Shown: piece by piece, positions 11,137 through 25,500 of the stretch | Numbering within the stretch: the stretch's first letter is position 1 | Layout of the letters: each line of letters starts with the position of its first letter | Source of the DNA: Spodoptera frugiperda | Taxonomy: Eukaryota > Arthropoda > Insecta > Lepidoptera > Noctuidae | Direction of reading: 5' to 3' | Length of the DNA: 64,000 nt | Assembly (NCBI RefSeq): GCF_023101765.2 | Contig: NC_064236.1 | Span: forward strand, 20,300,993 to 20,364,992 | Notes under the pieces: generated by a model | Seen by the model: the letters and a program-made list of their open reading frames with translations, nothing else | The model's database searches: none | Told to the model about the DNA's origin: nothing | Translations under genes and position numbers: made by a program

Positions 11137-11445
11137 TTAAAAATATAAAAATAGGAGCCGACCAGTAGCAGGAGCATGGTCCAAGCTACCGGTGGTTAGG
11201 GCTCCAGAGACAGGAACCTCCTCACAATACGTGCCGTTTCTAGGAGTACTGCCTTCTGCCGCTGTTGTTGTTCTGTACTTCCATCCGCCCAACGCCAGCC
11301 TCCTAAGATGGATGTCGAGGCTTTTGGGGCCATTGGCCGACACGACTATCGGCACAACGATAGCCGAATCCACATTCCACATGTCAACAACCTCGTGAGC
11401 CAAGTCAAGATATTTTATTTGTTTATCTTTCTCAGCTTTCACGAG
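11137..11445 (-). pseudogene. Reverse-transcriptase C-terminal remnant (non-LTR retrotransposon)
   Basis: Minus-strand product contains KYLDLAHEVVDMWNVDSAIV, VPIVVSANG and PKSLDIHLRRLALGGW. This is the characteristic C-terminal tail of a lepidopteran LINE polyprotein, in which the usual form reads SANGLIAKSLD. Here codons are missing after NG and the frame degenerates past GGW. It is a dead fragment abutting the repeat at 10850-11060. Confidence 0.65.
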
Positions 11446-12778
11446 GTTCTTGACGATATATTATTATTATAGTTTGTTGTTTTGTACGTTTCAAATTATC
11501 AAATATAGGTAGTATGAAGGTTTACTTTTTCATAATGACTATGTCCAGAGTTTGTATGTTGTTTATTATGTTAAGTTTTTCTTCTTTCTTACTAGACTTA
11601 GTTTTAAGGTCTTTCTGTCGCATTGGGGACTCCTGTAATGGTAGTTTTCAGGTGAGATTTAATTATTCGCATAGTTTGTTGCTAATTGCCATCGTTTCAG
11701 AGGTGAACCCAATTTGTATTGCTTGGTGCAAGTATTGCAGTTTTCGATGTTTCGAAAATATCTCAGTAGGACCTGTACCTACTATCCACTACTTCTTATG
11801 CAAGTGTTTACTCTTGACGTTATAATTATGTTACTAGAAGTAAATTACCTAAGTAAAACTATTGCCACGGGCTACAAACCTTGACTAGAAGTTGGCTCGA
11901 TGGGTGAATGAAACATCAGTGGGATTAAATATTGTTTATTGAGTTCATTACGTTACATGACATCGTCGTCTCATACAGTTACGGCATATGCGCGAACCGC
12001 TCACAATTACTTAACTAAATTACGGAATAATCTTAATGCATTCACTATGGTATGAGTATGTTGGTTATATCAGCCATACATCTATTAATGAGTTTAGTAC
12101 ACATATTAAGTTACAACACTGGAATGTCGCCCTACACTGGGCCCCACGTGACGTCACCGTTAATAAGACTTATTATGTCGTGCAACACAACACGCGCGTG
12201 CCAGGCTGCCAGGCATCGCGCGTCCCCAGCAAATGAATAAGTCCGTACCTGCAGTAGCTGCAATAACTCGCAACGAGCCGCGGCCGTCGCCACTGCTCGG
12301 GCTGACTCATTACTTAATAAACTTCATTTATTACACTTGTCAATAGCAATCGGTACTCCAAGTTCCGAAGGTTATCATTATATAATTAAAGTAAGTAAGC
12401 TATTCTTAAATATTTATCACATAATGTGTTTTGGTTCATACAAGATTTATATTTACATTTTCGATGGCACAATGTGTAGGCCTAGTTCATGCCTAGTGTG
12501 TACCCAGGCTGCGCATACAATTTGTTACGTCTATGCCAATCTTTGTGGATGTTTCACATGCCATAGTAGCTTCAAGCTATAAATGCTACGCAAGTTACTT
12601 AAAGTTGCGCTGTTCTTGTGTTCAATATTTATCAGATGGTTTATATACACGACGGCGACGTGTACACCTTTCGACTTTCGGTCCCAATGAGTACATTGTA
12701 CCTACTTATTCAATATACAAATTTATGAAGAAACAATTGAATTAATCGTTTGATTGGTACATACGGACATCTTAATAG

Positions 12779-12784
12779 TTTATT
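12779..12784 (-). promoter_or_regulatory. Atat: Poly(A) signal AATAAA (ATAT)
   Basis: TTTATT on the plus strand, which is AATAAA in ATAT orientation, about 310 nt past the ATAT stop. The nearest clear signal. Confidence 0.5.
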
Positions 12785-13093
12785 ACAAACAAAGGATGAC
12801 ATATCATAAAATAAATGCTAACTTAATAGAAACTGCGATGACACTGGCGGATAATAATAAGTATTATTATACAGAGCGTAACCGTTGCGTGCAGCCGGTA
12901 CAGGTGGTACAGGCGTGTACGAGGCAACGGGCTGCACCTGTCGACGCTACCGCTGGTATCACGTCCATACTTACACACCAAGGTACAACAACGACACCAA
13001 ACATCAATACGACGTACAACATTAGTTGTTTCGGAATTTGTGGATAAAACAGAGGAATAGGGGACAGAGGTCGTTGTATCTAACGTGTAATGT

Positions 13094-13550
13094 TTACCAC
13101 AGTTTGTTATGATAATACTTGACATCGAAATATCCTTTGTCGGTCAGCTGGGAGTCCCGGCGGCTGGCTCCGGCCGCGGGCGTGCCTGCGGCCGAGGCGC
13201 CGGCGGAGGGCAGGCCGGCGGCGGGCAGGTCGGCCGGCGGCGGCGCGGCGGGCGCGGGCTGCGCGGGCAGCGCGGGCAGCGCGGCCGCCTGCTGCACGGC
13301 CAGCGAGCCGGGCCGCTCCACCACCACGGGGCTGTAGCGGATGGCGCCGCGGGCTCCGAGGTCGTCCCCCCGCTCGGCAGGTGGCTGGTCGGGGTCGAAT
13401 TCTTCTGCGTCATATTCCGGCTCCGACGGCTCTTCCCAGTCGTCGTCATCCCACAGTTCTTCAGGGTAATAGCGTATGGGTTGGCCCTCATTGGCGACCG
13501 CAGCGCTCGCCTCGGGAGCTTCATCTTCTGGCACAGGAGCGGACTCCGAG
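13094..13550 (-). CDS. Atat: ATAT exon 5: disordered C-terminal tail
   Basis: Acceptor ACCACAG before 13550. Its first base completes AG|C = Ser. Encodes residues 200-351: SSESAPVPEDEAPEAS, an acidic run around ELWDDDDWEEPSEPEYD, an Ala/Pro-rich stretch, then SQLTDKGYFDVKYYHNKLW and stop. The tail is outside the catalytic fold. The join to exon 4 is supported by phase only. Confidence 0.75.
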
Positions 13551-16500
13551 CTGTGGTGTAACATTCAGCAAAAATACTTGTAAACAAATGTTCTCCAATA
13601 TTTGGAAAGTGACTCGCGATGATCATAACGCCACACAAGCAGGCTGCACGAGTAACAGTGCTACACTCCGTTACAATCGTGTGGCAGTTACAATAGTTGT
13701 AAGCTGACAAAGCAAAAACATCAGTGTAATAACGTTATCGACTCTATTACAGAACTTCGTATAAAATAGAAAATGTGTTTCCGTTTCAACACAAAAACCG
13801 TCTGAACAAACTTCAGACCTTTGCGATGCGTTTTCAGCAAGATATCGGCAATAACGTATATTTCACCGTTTCAATGGCGCGGCCATGGAGTTACACTCTT
13901 ACAGCCTAATTATACCTCCAGGATATTTCTACAAATTAATTTATTATTGAATCTGTTATTTACCTAACTTTCGGGTCTATACAACGCCTAGTTTTAAGAT
14001 CTCCATGGGCGCGCGGTTGCGCGCGTTTCAATGGCGCAGCTCTTATAACTTTTTAACAAAGTTTTAACAAATTTAAGCTTTTGGGAATGGACTTTTACAA
14101 ATTATTTACAAAATCTTGGCATGGTTTTTTATTTAATAATTCGCCGTGGCCGCGCTATCGAAACGCACACGAAAATTTGAGAAACATTTTTGTAAATAGG
14201 TATCAATTTAAATGGAGTATCTGTATAGTATAAAAGGTGTTCTAAAATTATCTGGCGCGACGTTAATGGGAGGTAGTGTTGTGTTTGAAGATTACAATTC
14301 TATCCATTATTATAAAATATAAATCAATTGCTGTTCACGACACTACCTCTCATTTAAACCGTGGCAGATAATTTTAGAACACCTTTATATACAATATTTG
14401 TATAACTTAACCACAGGAACGCTGGCCCGCAGACATGGTATAGAGTAGCGGGACTCGCTCCCCACTCCCGAGTCTGGCTCGCATCACAGCGCGAACTAGT
14501 GACGCCGCCTAGCGTGGCGAGCGATAGACAAGCAACGACAACATGCAGGTGTGCCAGCGATCTAATGATAGTGCCCCTATGTCTTGTATCAAATAATTTG
14601 TACAGAAATATGAATGTCCACATACACATTACATCGCTAGTGCTACGTCGCGGGGACAGGGCAACATACAACGTGGATATCGTACGCTCACACGGCGTGG
14701 TGGACATCACTCTCTCATGTACCTGTGTATAATGATCCCGAATGTACATGTACAGTATGCACACTGCAGCTGACTGGTGAGAGTAGTTGCATGCGGCAAC
14801 AAGCAGCCAGTGCAGATGTGTAACACTACACTACTCACTCAGGCAGCAATGTTTCACTTGTTATATTACCAAGGCAAGAACTACATTTATCCCGCACATA
14901 CAATATATCTTCACGATTGTCTTTCATTGATCACCTGAAATAGGACTCAAAATTGAGATTGTTTTATATTACGTGTGCACTATCGCTTCTCAAGTTCTTC
15001 AATTGAATTAAGACTGATCACATGAGATCGTGTGCAAACGATTGCAAAGTATATCTTTAAGCTGACTTAGCTATTACGGAATAACACACTTCCCGAGCAA
15101 ACCTAAACATTGTTGTCGGCAATGACAAGCCGTGCCTTGTCTTTTTATATTGGTCTTGAACTTCGGTTGTATTTATTTCAGCGAGGACATGATGCACCGT
15201 TATATGAGCATAGGTAGATATCTAGCAACAGCATACAGCATGCGATGCGGTCTAACAGTGACTAGTAGCTACGGACGTACACAAACACTAATAAAATAAA
15301 GCTGCGTCATTGAGCACACACGACTATATTATCGGCCAGGTGTATCCGACACTAATGCTCCAGCCGCCCCACGCGGGCACACGAGGGATGCGACATTCAT
15401 TAAATATATTTTACAATGCAGTGCGGATCGTGGAGGCTGTCGACTTATGCAAAATATGATTGATCACCATGAAGTCAGGGGATCTAACCCTATACCACAA
15501 TTACAAAGTGTATTTACTGATTTGTATCAGCATTCTGTTAGTTCAATCTGAGTTTAATTGTTCGAATACCTATTTCCAGTCCAACAACAGGTACGTGAAC
15601 TCCACTAAATGTTCTGTATGAGCCTGGTTGGCGGCAAAATACGTTCTACTTGAGGCGGCGCACGAGTTGTAGGCACGCGTCCGCAGGGAGCTTGGAACAC
15701 GTATATGTAGGTACATTAGTCTAGTCACTGACTGGGAGTCCGTCTGAACCCCTTGCACTTACAATCTCTTGGGTTTTAACTTATCGGACACTACTGAAGT
15801 AGTCACGTAGACACGTACATGCTACAGTCAGTATCGTGTGGAGCGCCGAGTCAACTTTACGGAATTTACTAAAATTATAAATAATGAAACAGAAGTCCCA
15901 GTCCCGCGACTAATAGTACAGAATATTTCGATTTCCGAAACAATCGTAACAAGCCCGCCTCTAATGACTTGGACTCATCATAAAATAGTCAGGAATAAAA
16001 CTTAAGTTGTGAATTTATATTAATCATTTATTTTATCAAGTAATGCTAAACAAATTAATCGAAGCCATAATTTATGATTTAAAAATACTGAACGTAACAC
16101 AATTAACACGGTAAGTATAAAATGTGGAATATAAGCAGAACGTGCGCTGCGCGCCCGCACAGCCGAGCGGTGCGCGGTGGTGGTGCCCTCTGCCATCTTA
16201 GTATAGGTACGCATAGACCAGTGAAATTTTTAATACAGGGAAAAAGTAACAAAAAATTATAGTTGAATGGAATTACTATTGAATGAATATTACTATTGAA
16301 AATGGAAGAGAATATGCTAAAAATGGAAGAAAAATTAATTCCACTCCATCTGAGTTCGGGAAGTGGGGGGGACGTTTTAAGGGTAAAATCAGTTTATCGC
16401 AATTTTCGGCGAAACTACAAGTCCTATGGAAAAAAGTTAAATGGCCAAAGTTGTAGGTAACCTTAATTTTTTGTGGAAAATTAAAAGAACTAAGATATTG

Positions 16501-19500
16501 GTTTCTTATTTTTATCTTTTACAAAATACTTATATAAAAAAGCACCCTAATTTTCAATCGAAAATTCACGCGTCAAATTAATTATCAGAATTTTTATAAA
16601 AGTCGGTGGGCTTTTTGTTCGTTAAAATCTCTACTTTCTGAGAGTATAGAAAAAATTAATGTGAATGTAAATGTGTTCAAAAAACGCAATTTTGCACTTC
16701 CATTTTCAATAGGTTTCATTCTACTATAATTTGTTTTGTTTCAAAAATGATCGACACTGGCCTAACATGTCAAAGGTCCTACGAGTACATCAATTTGTTT
16801 TCAACTTGTTGTTAAAACTGTACCAATATCATTATTAAAAGGTGCTGCAGGTAGCAGTCAAAGTACACGGTTACAGAACACGTTTCCTGGCTGCTACCAC
16901 CTAGGCTAGCTAGCTTCGAGGAGTGCGAGGCGTGACATTAGCAACATTGGAAGATCACAACTATCGTCAGCACCACGAGTACAGGGCAGTCGTGACGTCA
17001 TCCGTGGGACACTCCCCACGTGCCTGCCCTTCTCGGTGGGCTCGTACACATGTTCCTACCATGGAAGAAGCCAATGTGTCCACCACCACATCCCGCCCAA
17101 CTGTAAGCGGACGCGGTGTCCTTTCTGCTAATATCAGACGTATTACAAACTTGAACAATATAGTCATATCAAAATAAATAAAACAAACTACTTTAACAAA
17201 TAAAGTGATTGAACCTGCCGGCCGTCGGACACAGCATACACCACTGTACCTGGTATACTTTAGACAGAGGGTCCCGGTCCAGGGGAGGAAAGAAAGGCTT
17301 CAGGCACTTTTTGAATGCATCTAAGCTACGGGCTGAGTCCTGAATTCATTGAGAAAATCGTCATAACGAGAGCAAGCAAACAGATATCGTAGGTAGTCTA
17401 CCTACATACAGCTAGTACTATGATTATTATCTTGCACATGCAATATTGAGTTCTGTTTAATTCAAGAGTCATTAGAAATATTTTGAGAGGTAGAGCAGTA
17501 GTTTGATGTAATTATCAAAATAAGTATCCTCATTGAGGAGAGGCAGCATGTGACACCACGCCGGCCGTGCAGCGCGTTGTGATGCCGCGCCGTAGTGCTG
17601 CAGTGTGGCAGCGCGGAAACGGACTAATAATTGTGGAATGTGAACAGCATACCAGTAGCTAGTACTCTGAGCGATGTATACAAACAGGTCACCTAATTTA
17701 CGGAACTCCTAAGTCTAAGAAGAGGAAGACTTCCTAATTTAGGTACATTTAGGTATATAGTTTATTATGTAACCCATAACGTTGTGCGCTGTGCATAAAG
17801 CAATATTCGTGTAATTGGGACTTTGGACGGACGTTTAAAAATGCGCTAACTAAATTCAATTCCGCAATTCTTAATTTATCCTATCTATCTATGCGCAATT
17901 TAAATTAACAAAATTCAAAGTCTTCATCGATGCAGCACAACCAAGATAATATGCGATACCATCGAGCTTGTCGCTAACCAAGCTCGGCTCAGCCAGCGGC
18001 CGCGTGTGCTGGCAGCTGCCAGTGTGTGAGTGAGTGCGGCCGTGAGTGTAGTGTATGCTGTGTGTGGCTCGGACGCGTCGCGGGCGACACGCGCCGCGCC
18101 GGGCGTGTCGCGCGGTCGACATGCACGTTTGGCTTAAGTAAGTGAGCGGTCGCGGTCGCCGGGTGGCGCGAGGCGGGCACCGTCAGTTTGTGTTCATCGT
18201 GCGACGCGTGCGCGCATAACTGCAAGCAACGGTAACGCAAAATAAACTTAAACAAAAAATAAAAACGTCATGCAAAATAAACATGGATTAAAATTAAATA
18301 ACACACACATCAAAAGGAAAATAGTCCTCGATAATAAAATTGTAACGATCGATTAGACCGAGTTGCAGTGGTTACGTAACGTATTGTTGATCGTGTTCGA
18401 GTAAAGCGGCGTGCTAATGGAAACGGACACTGGATGATACTGTATGTATGTAGCGGCCGTACTACTGGCGCAGAGGATACGATATAACATCGACTTACAC
18501 CGATCTGTTCACAGGATAAAAGTTTCTCTATAGGCAATTTATTAGTTCATTAAACAATATGTCATCGTATTCACAATAAAACAGCACTATTTTATATTTG
18601 GTTAGTAGATTAAACAAATAAGTGTAAATAACTACGAGTTTAATTACCTGCATAAACCTAACAAACCAATCGTTATGCCAGGAAAAGAATAAGCAACCCT
18701 CCGTTTGCATATCTTATAGGCTGTGTATTTCCTGTTGCTGTTATATTTATTATATTTATAGTCCAGTCATTTGGTAGATAAAAAGGGGGTTACCTGGAAT
18801 GTTTTCCGGGAGTTTTGAAAATTGGTGAATTTATAGATTTGGGTATGCTCTTTTCGAATTTCAACTTTGCCACCTCGTACACCCGCCGCTCGCGCCGCCA
18901 TATTGAAAAAATGGCGCCTAAAAACGGTTTTTTATTAATATCTCCGTTCCGACGCATTTTACGAAAAAATATTTATCTACAAAATTAAACTAGAAAAAAT
19001 TTCCTACAATTTATGTATTGATAACTTTTTCATAAAATCAATAGTTTTTGGCGTACGAGCGCCGCAAAGTATTATTAGTCCAGTCAAATTAGGATTTCAC
19101 CTCGGAATTTGAGATACCCAGCTGTAATTTTGTATATACTTGTATATTAACTGCCTGAAACTTGTCTCAAAACCTACATATGGTAGGGTGTAAGCAACTA
19201 TTAAATTTTAAGGTCCAAAGGTCCCAAAAAACGCTTTTTTGCGTTTTTTTGGAAATATCTCATTTCCTATGGGTTTTCGGTATTTGCATTTAATACCAAT
19301 ATTGTAGAATACAAAATTCTCTACAACTTTTGTCTAAACTTTTTTTTTATACGGTGCACCGTTTTCGAGATAGAGGCCCTCTATCTCGGAAACGGTGCAC
19401 CGAAGCGCGCGGTCACTGCACCTCTTCAAAAATTTTTTTTTCGTCTAACCTATCCGTGATGGTTGTCTATGGATAGGCCATTAAAAATACGTCATGGTTC

Positions 19501-22500
19501 CTAAAACCATTTTTCGTCAAAATCAATTGTTTGAAAGATAGACACTTCCAAAGTGGAAAAATGAGGTCTATCGAATGTGTCCTGCCCTCTAACTTTTAAA
19601 ATAAGTGAGTAAGAAAACTAAAAAAAATATATGCTGTAGATTTTAATGGAAACTTTCAAAGAAAATTGGTTTGAACGAGATATCATAATTAGTTTTTAAG
19701 AATTGATACATTTAAAAAAAACACATTGTTTGTACACGTGGTGGTGCAGATGAATAATACTTTGCGGCGCTCGTACGCCAAAAACTATTGATTTTATGAA
19801 AAAGTTATCAATACATAAATTGTAGGAAATTTTTTCTAGTTTAATTTTGTAGATAAATATTTTTTCGTAAAATGCGTTGGAACAGAGATATTAATAAAAA
19901 ACCGTTTACAAACAATGTGTGTTGTACAAACAGGTTAGTTTCGGTAGGTTCCTGTTTCTGATGTTATATGTGTTATGTTATATGTTCCACCGTGTCCTCC
20001 GGGCGGTCTTCGCAGTGATGACACCCGGGCGTTTCCTTCCGCCCAATCAAAAACAGGATCCTACCGAAATTCCTGTGTCCGGTAAGCACCTGCGTCAGGC
20101 GGTAGGTGAGGACGCCATGACGCCTCTCTAGCCACTCCTCAAACAGGGGACTTACCTCTGCAATGACAGCAAGCCCAGCCCTCGGTTGCGACAGGCGTTG
20201 CTACACAACACACATTTTTTGTACACGTGGTGGTGCAGATAAATAATACTTTGCGGCGCTCGTACGCCAAAAACTATTGATTTTATGAAAAAGTTATCAA
20301 TACATAAATTGTAGGAAATTTTTTCTAGTTTAATTTTGTAGATAAATATTTTTTCGTAAAATGCGTCGGAATGGAGATATTAATAAAAAACCGTTTTTAG
20401 GCGCCATTTTTTCAATATGGCGGCGCGAGCGGCGGTTTACGAGGTGGCAAAGTTGAAATTCGAAAAGAGCATACCCAAATCTATAAATTCACCAATTTTC
20501 AAAACTCCCGGAAAACTTTCCAGGTAAAACTACCAAATGACTGGACTATTAACTCAATGGTGAAGTGATCAATGATTTTTTCATTAATTATAGGGTGGAC
20601 AAGATTTCACCAGACAACCCGCTTTTTTATAATGTGTAATGAACTAAAATACCTATCGAGGAATTTTCATTCAGCCAACAAATCGGTGAAGGTCGATGAT
20701 ACATGGTATGGTTAAGACCATACCATTTTTCGTATGATATATAGTATAAGGTATTCATATGATTTATAGTATAAGCAAATAGTTAATGGCTATTGACATA
20801 TAAAATGATGAAAAAATTAGTTACCCAGAATTATGTAATGTGGAGCTTACATTTTTGACAATAATTGTAATCTGTGATGAATTCCTATAGTACCTAGAGG
20901 AGTGCGTGGTGGCGACGGTACACATGGTGCACATATACGAGGACAATAGCTACTGGACCTGCTATTGTTGCAATACTAGAGGAGTTGACACCACCAGGGA
21001 TGCCTCTCGCTGCTCCAGTGATGCTGTGCCAACTGTTGCAACAAGGACGCAGCGCCGACACCACGTCATAATATGAACTTGGTAACTAATTCCATGCAGT
21101 TATACAGAGATATTTAATATTTATTTATTTATGTAACTCGTGTCTTATTCAACTATCGCCTTTGCATGTTCAACGTGAGTTATAAGGCTATTCTAATACG
21201 TGGCAATAATCATTGGTGATACGTTACAAGACAGTGTATTAATAAAATAACTTTACAGAAGATGTACCGTCTGATGGTTTCATCCAGTGTGACAACGAGA
21301 AAAAAAAACACATTACCAAGAGCTTTTTGGTAATTAAACATTAAATGTATGTTGATGATGAAGAATACCGATGAGGAGTATGAAACATCTCAGAATCGCT
21401 GCCTACTCTACACGGAAGACAAGCGTGATATTGTAAACAATTGGACTAGAATTCTGAACATGCACAACACATTTGCGATAGCTGCGGCTGCGCTTATTTA
21501 AACCAGAATACAACATTTCCGGCAATTGTAAAATGTTACCTCATGTCCTGATGTTTCTTAAATACAAAATGGCTACCGATATGGCGACCCGACGCTGTCA
21601 TTTCGGGATTGTACCTACCTCCTAAATATTAGCAAGTGATTAAAATTTGCAAAACCTGATAAGTTATTTCTCATGCGTTACCGGCCTTAAACTTGTAAAG
21701 TGGTGAGGGTGTATTGTTACTTCAATGCATGTCCCAGCCTGTAGGAAGAGGCTGGGGTTGGTCGGGCAGGCAGAGGCGGTGATAATGCCGGTCTTCCTCG
21801 GCGCAGACCTGGCGAGCCGCCGAGACCTGGTACCCAACAACCAGTCGCTACGGGTCCTCGCCCACAACCCCCTACACCATGGGGCCTTCCTACAGCTCAA
21901 GCTAGCAGAGCCTCGCACAGATCTACTCTATCTACTCATTTAAGCATGCTGGTGATGTAGACGTGCAGCAGATAATGCAAGCTATGCAGATTGCTGCAAC
22001 ATCGCAACCAACTGCTGCTGGCGAACCAGGCGCGTAATGTTGTGACGTGACTATGACTACCTCCAAGAAATGACTGTGTTGACAGCAGCTAGTCATGTCT
22101 ACCACCGATTGAGACATGTTTTATTTTGATGAATGTTTACAATAGTGGTTGAAGATGCTTGTGGTTCCCATATTATCCACCAGTGACGTTAATTACTTAA
22201 TGCTCACCTACCAAACTGTTCCTCAAAACTAATTAAACATGTTATTTTGTAAGCGCTGAATATTCAGAAATTGCCGCAGGCATTTCTCATTTTTTGGTAA
22301 AAAGTCGCCATGATTGCCATGGGCATATACATTTATTTTGTAACTTTAGATTAACTGTTACCTCTTTTATTTCAAAAGTGGATATCATATTAGACATGAC
22401 ATTCCAAAAGAGAAGTATTGTAATTTTGTTAGTCCTTTCTTGATTTGTCTTTTTTTAAGACTTTCTTACAGACATAACCTCACGCCCGTCTCCCATGGGG

Positions 22501-25500
22501 GTAGACAGAGACTATGGAACTAAGACTACCAAAATTCATTTAAAATAAACCCTGGTGAAAAGCTGACCATGGCGGTGACTAAGTATGAACATTCTCCAAA
22601 ATGCCTGTTTTGATTTACCAAATTATTTTTACGTAAATTACGGTGCTTGTCAGAGTTGTATGTAAGTAATGAGGAAGAAGTTGATTATTACGTCATAATT
22701 GGCCATAACTACCAACACCTTTTTTGTACTGATTACATTTTTCTTAAATACGTTTACAATGTAGCATCCACTCAATGAATCTGTGACTGTGAACGTGAAG
22801 TGGCTCAACACAACTTGCTGGAAGTGAGTGCAACGGAACTACGAACTAAAGCCGGAGCTAGCTGTGAGAGATGATGATGATTACGAGGACTAGATTGCTT
22901 TTGAGGAAGTGTCCACAGTGAAGCGGTAGTGAACGGAAGAGGACCTTACCGACGCGCTGCGTGCTCGTGCCCGGCGCCGTGTATGACCTGCAACACGACG
23001 CAGCGCACGTTACTACATGAGCCTCCACCCGCGCTCGCTAGTGGGGACTATGCGCCGGACCACAACTGTACGTACTCTCAATACGACGTTGCTAGGCTGC
23101 CTACTTCTTTGTACAAAAAATATTGAAATCAGGTGAACCACAGGTATTAGAATTTGGAAATTACCCATTTCGAATGTAAAACATAGCACATTACGTCACA
23201 CGAGAAAATAAAGTTTTGACCGATTGTTAGTACTTACGTTGGCTATAGCTGAAGCTGGCTTTGGCGCCGCGAAGCGTCCGACAGCAGCGGTCGGGACAGC
23301 CGACAGACCGCCACCCGAGTTGCTATTATGGAAAGGCAACGATTGATCAGCTGTACGGGGCGAACTCAGCGCGGGCAGCCAGACACACAGTGCTGACGAC
23401 AAACGCTAACGACCGTCGCTTGCTACAAAACCATGGACGTGCGTACTGCGGCGCGGGCAGCTAACTGCAGCCTCGGTCGGGACGTACGAGTGTACAGAGT
23501 GGAGCCCATCGACAGCTTGACGCCTACCCGTCGTCCTACCCATACTAGCAACCAGCATCATATTTTGCGCTATTTGCTTATGTGTACGTTTCTATTTGTT
23601 CTACGTTTCTCAGCTGCTTATTAAACATGTAAGTAGTGTAGATATTTATATTCCATTGTTTCTATATAGTTATACCTATTCACTCTTTTTCATTACGATG
23701 ATTTAATGTTATTACTTGACTAGCGCAATACCCGCAATCCCGTTTTGTCTCGTGCCCGTAAGATTTCTTGGGAAGCTTTCAATATAAAATGTATCCTATG
23801 TCCGTCTACTGGTTCTAAGCCCACCAATTTTCAGCCAAATTCGTTGTCACAAACACGACTCTCTTAACTAGTTGATGCCCGCGGCTTCGCTTGCGTGGAT
23901 GACGGACTTTCGAGACAAATAAAAGTAGCATAAATTACTTTTTAGTACATCAGCTACCTGCCAATGATAATCCCGTCAAACTCAGTCCAGTTATTACAGA
24001 GATTAGCCAGAACAAACAGACAGACAAAAATTGTACTAAATATTTTTGGTAAGTATATGTATCGTATTCGTATTTACGTTCATATACCTGTTGTAGTAAA
24101 AAGCGGTTACTTCAATAATACAAACAGACGATAAAATTTTATTTATATGTATAGATAAATTTACGAAAAATTATTAAGTGTTTCTATTATTGATTAGGTG
24201 TTTTATGTTTGCATTGATAAGTTTATCTTTTGTTGGGAATAAATAGCTAGGCTGGAGCTCGCATGGCCGCGAGTGCCGCGAGGGCCGCGGGGCTACAACT
24301 GGTTGGCTAGCGTGCGCTCACAATTACCTTCACTATGGTTTGTTGAATGGTAAAATGTAAGTGTCGCACTGACCTGTGCTGTTAGCTTAGTACATTTCTT
24401 GTTAGTTTCCAGCATCTGTCGTAGAACGGACACAAGAGTGAGTTACTAATAGAATCGTATGGCTCAATGAACGACTGAGATAACTGATGAAACAACAACA
24501 TTCCAAGCAGCATCCAATCCGTCAGAGCGGACGCCACGCGCCTTGCTTACCTGATCTCGTCGTCAGACCTGTCGAAGAAATTGGGTGCTACGGCAAAGTT
24601 GTTATTCTGCCGTATTAGTTTTTCAATACCAAAGTTCCTGGACAGGAACTTTTCCATCTTCTCCGAAGGGCCGTCTATGGCCATTTGCCAGGCCATGACC
24701 TCCAGCTCCTGGGAACAAGGTCAATGCTTAGCTGTGCAACATGAACGTAATTAGGATAGCATCATCATCATAAATCATCATCTAAAATTGGATATTGCAT
24801 TGAGCTTATTTTTTTCAACATATTTCAATAGGACTTTTGAAGAAATGTGACACTAGGATAGAACACAACTAGTTTATGTAAAAATACTGGCAATCTCAAT
24901 AAATAACTGATTTAGTATTTATAGAAAGCTACGAGCTCTGACATGGCAACAGGTGAGACGAGTTCGCAAGTAGTCCACCGCGGTGGCAGTAGTGTGTGCA
25001 GCTGGGCAGTGTGTGCGTGGGGGTGGGGGTGGGGTACTCACGTGGAGCATGTGGTCGAAGAGCATTCTCCCGAAGCCCATGCGCTGGCGGTCGCGCACCA
25101 CGTAGAAATCCAGTACGCAAAGAGGTTCCACCTCGTGCACCACCTCTTTATTATCGAATAAAAACAAGTGCTTGCGCCCCACTTTTAACAATCCGATAAT
25201 TTCTCCTTTTCCCCTGCACAAATACGCAACAAATTAAAAAATTAAGAAACAAAAAATATCTAAACCACATTCGCATTAACATATTTATTGAAATACTACG
25301 TTTGTAAGACGTTTCTATCTCATGAAGGATACAAGTAGGTATCCTTGCAAAGCTGCAGTCGCGGAGCCACATCATTCGTTACCAACTATCTTAATGCTTT
25401 TTATTCTTTATTTCAGACAGATCCATAGCATCCGCTAAAATATTTTTATTTAGTTTTCTGCAGACTACGTACCTACGACCCATCAGAAATTGCGCGAACG

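Larger units (their letters stand above)
8331..12778. other. Intergenic region between convergent Abl and ATAT
   Basis: 4.4 kb between two convergent gene ends. It contains interspersed repeat fragments (listed separately) and AT-rich unique DNA. Open frames here are short, lack family resemblance and have no splice logic. Confidence 0.6.
18761..20546. mobile_element. Fold-back element with 0.3-kb inverted arms
   Basis: The left arm (18761-19076, beginning GTCCAGTCATTTGGTAGATA) is mirrored by the right arm (20242-20546, ending TACCAAATGACTGGAC) at high identity. The shared core includes GGCGTACGAGCGCCGCAAAG and AAATTTTTTCTAGTTTAATT (given in the right-arm sense). TA follows and precedes the arms outside, which suggests a TA duplication. 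A third partial arm copy lies at 19753-19909, direct with the right arm. An R1 LINE fragment (19925-20205) separates them. No transposase visible, so non-autonomous. Confidence 0.75.
13551..24550 (-). other. Atat: ATAT intron 4 (11 kb)
   Basis: Long intron carrying MITEs (14228-14390, 16253-16733), a 1.8-kb fold-back element (18761-20546), an R1 fragment and several short lepidopteran repeats. The rest is AT-rich and unrecognised, with local GC-rich patches near 18000-18190 and 22920-23000 that show no convincing exon. Confidence 0.6.

Noticed and set aside
11514..11825. 103-codon hydrophobic plus-strand frame
   Set aside because: AT-rich hydrophobic reading typical of T-rich DNA; no family resemblance.
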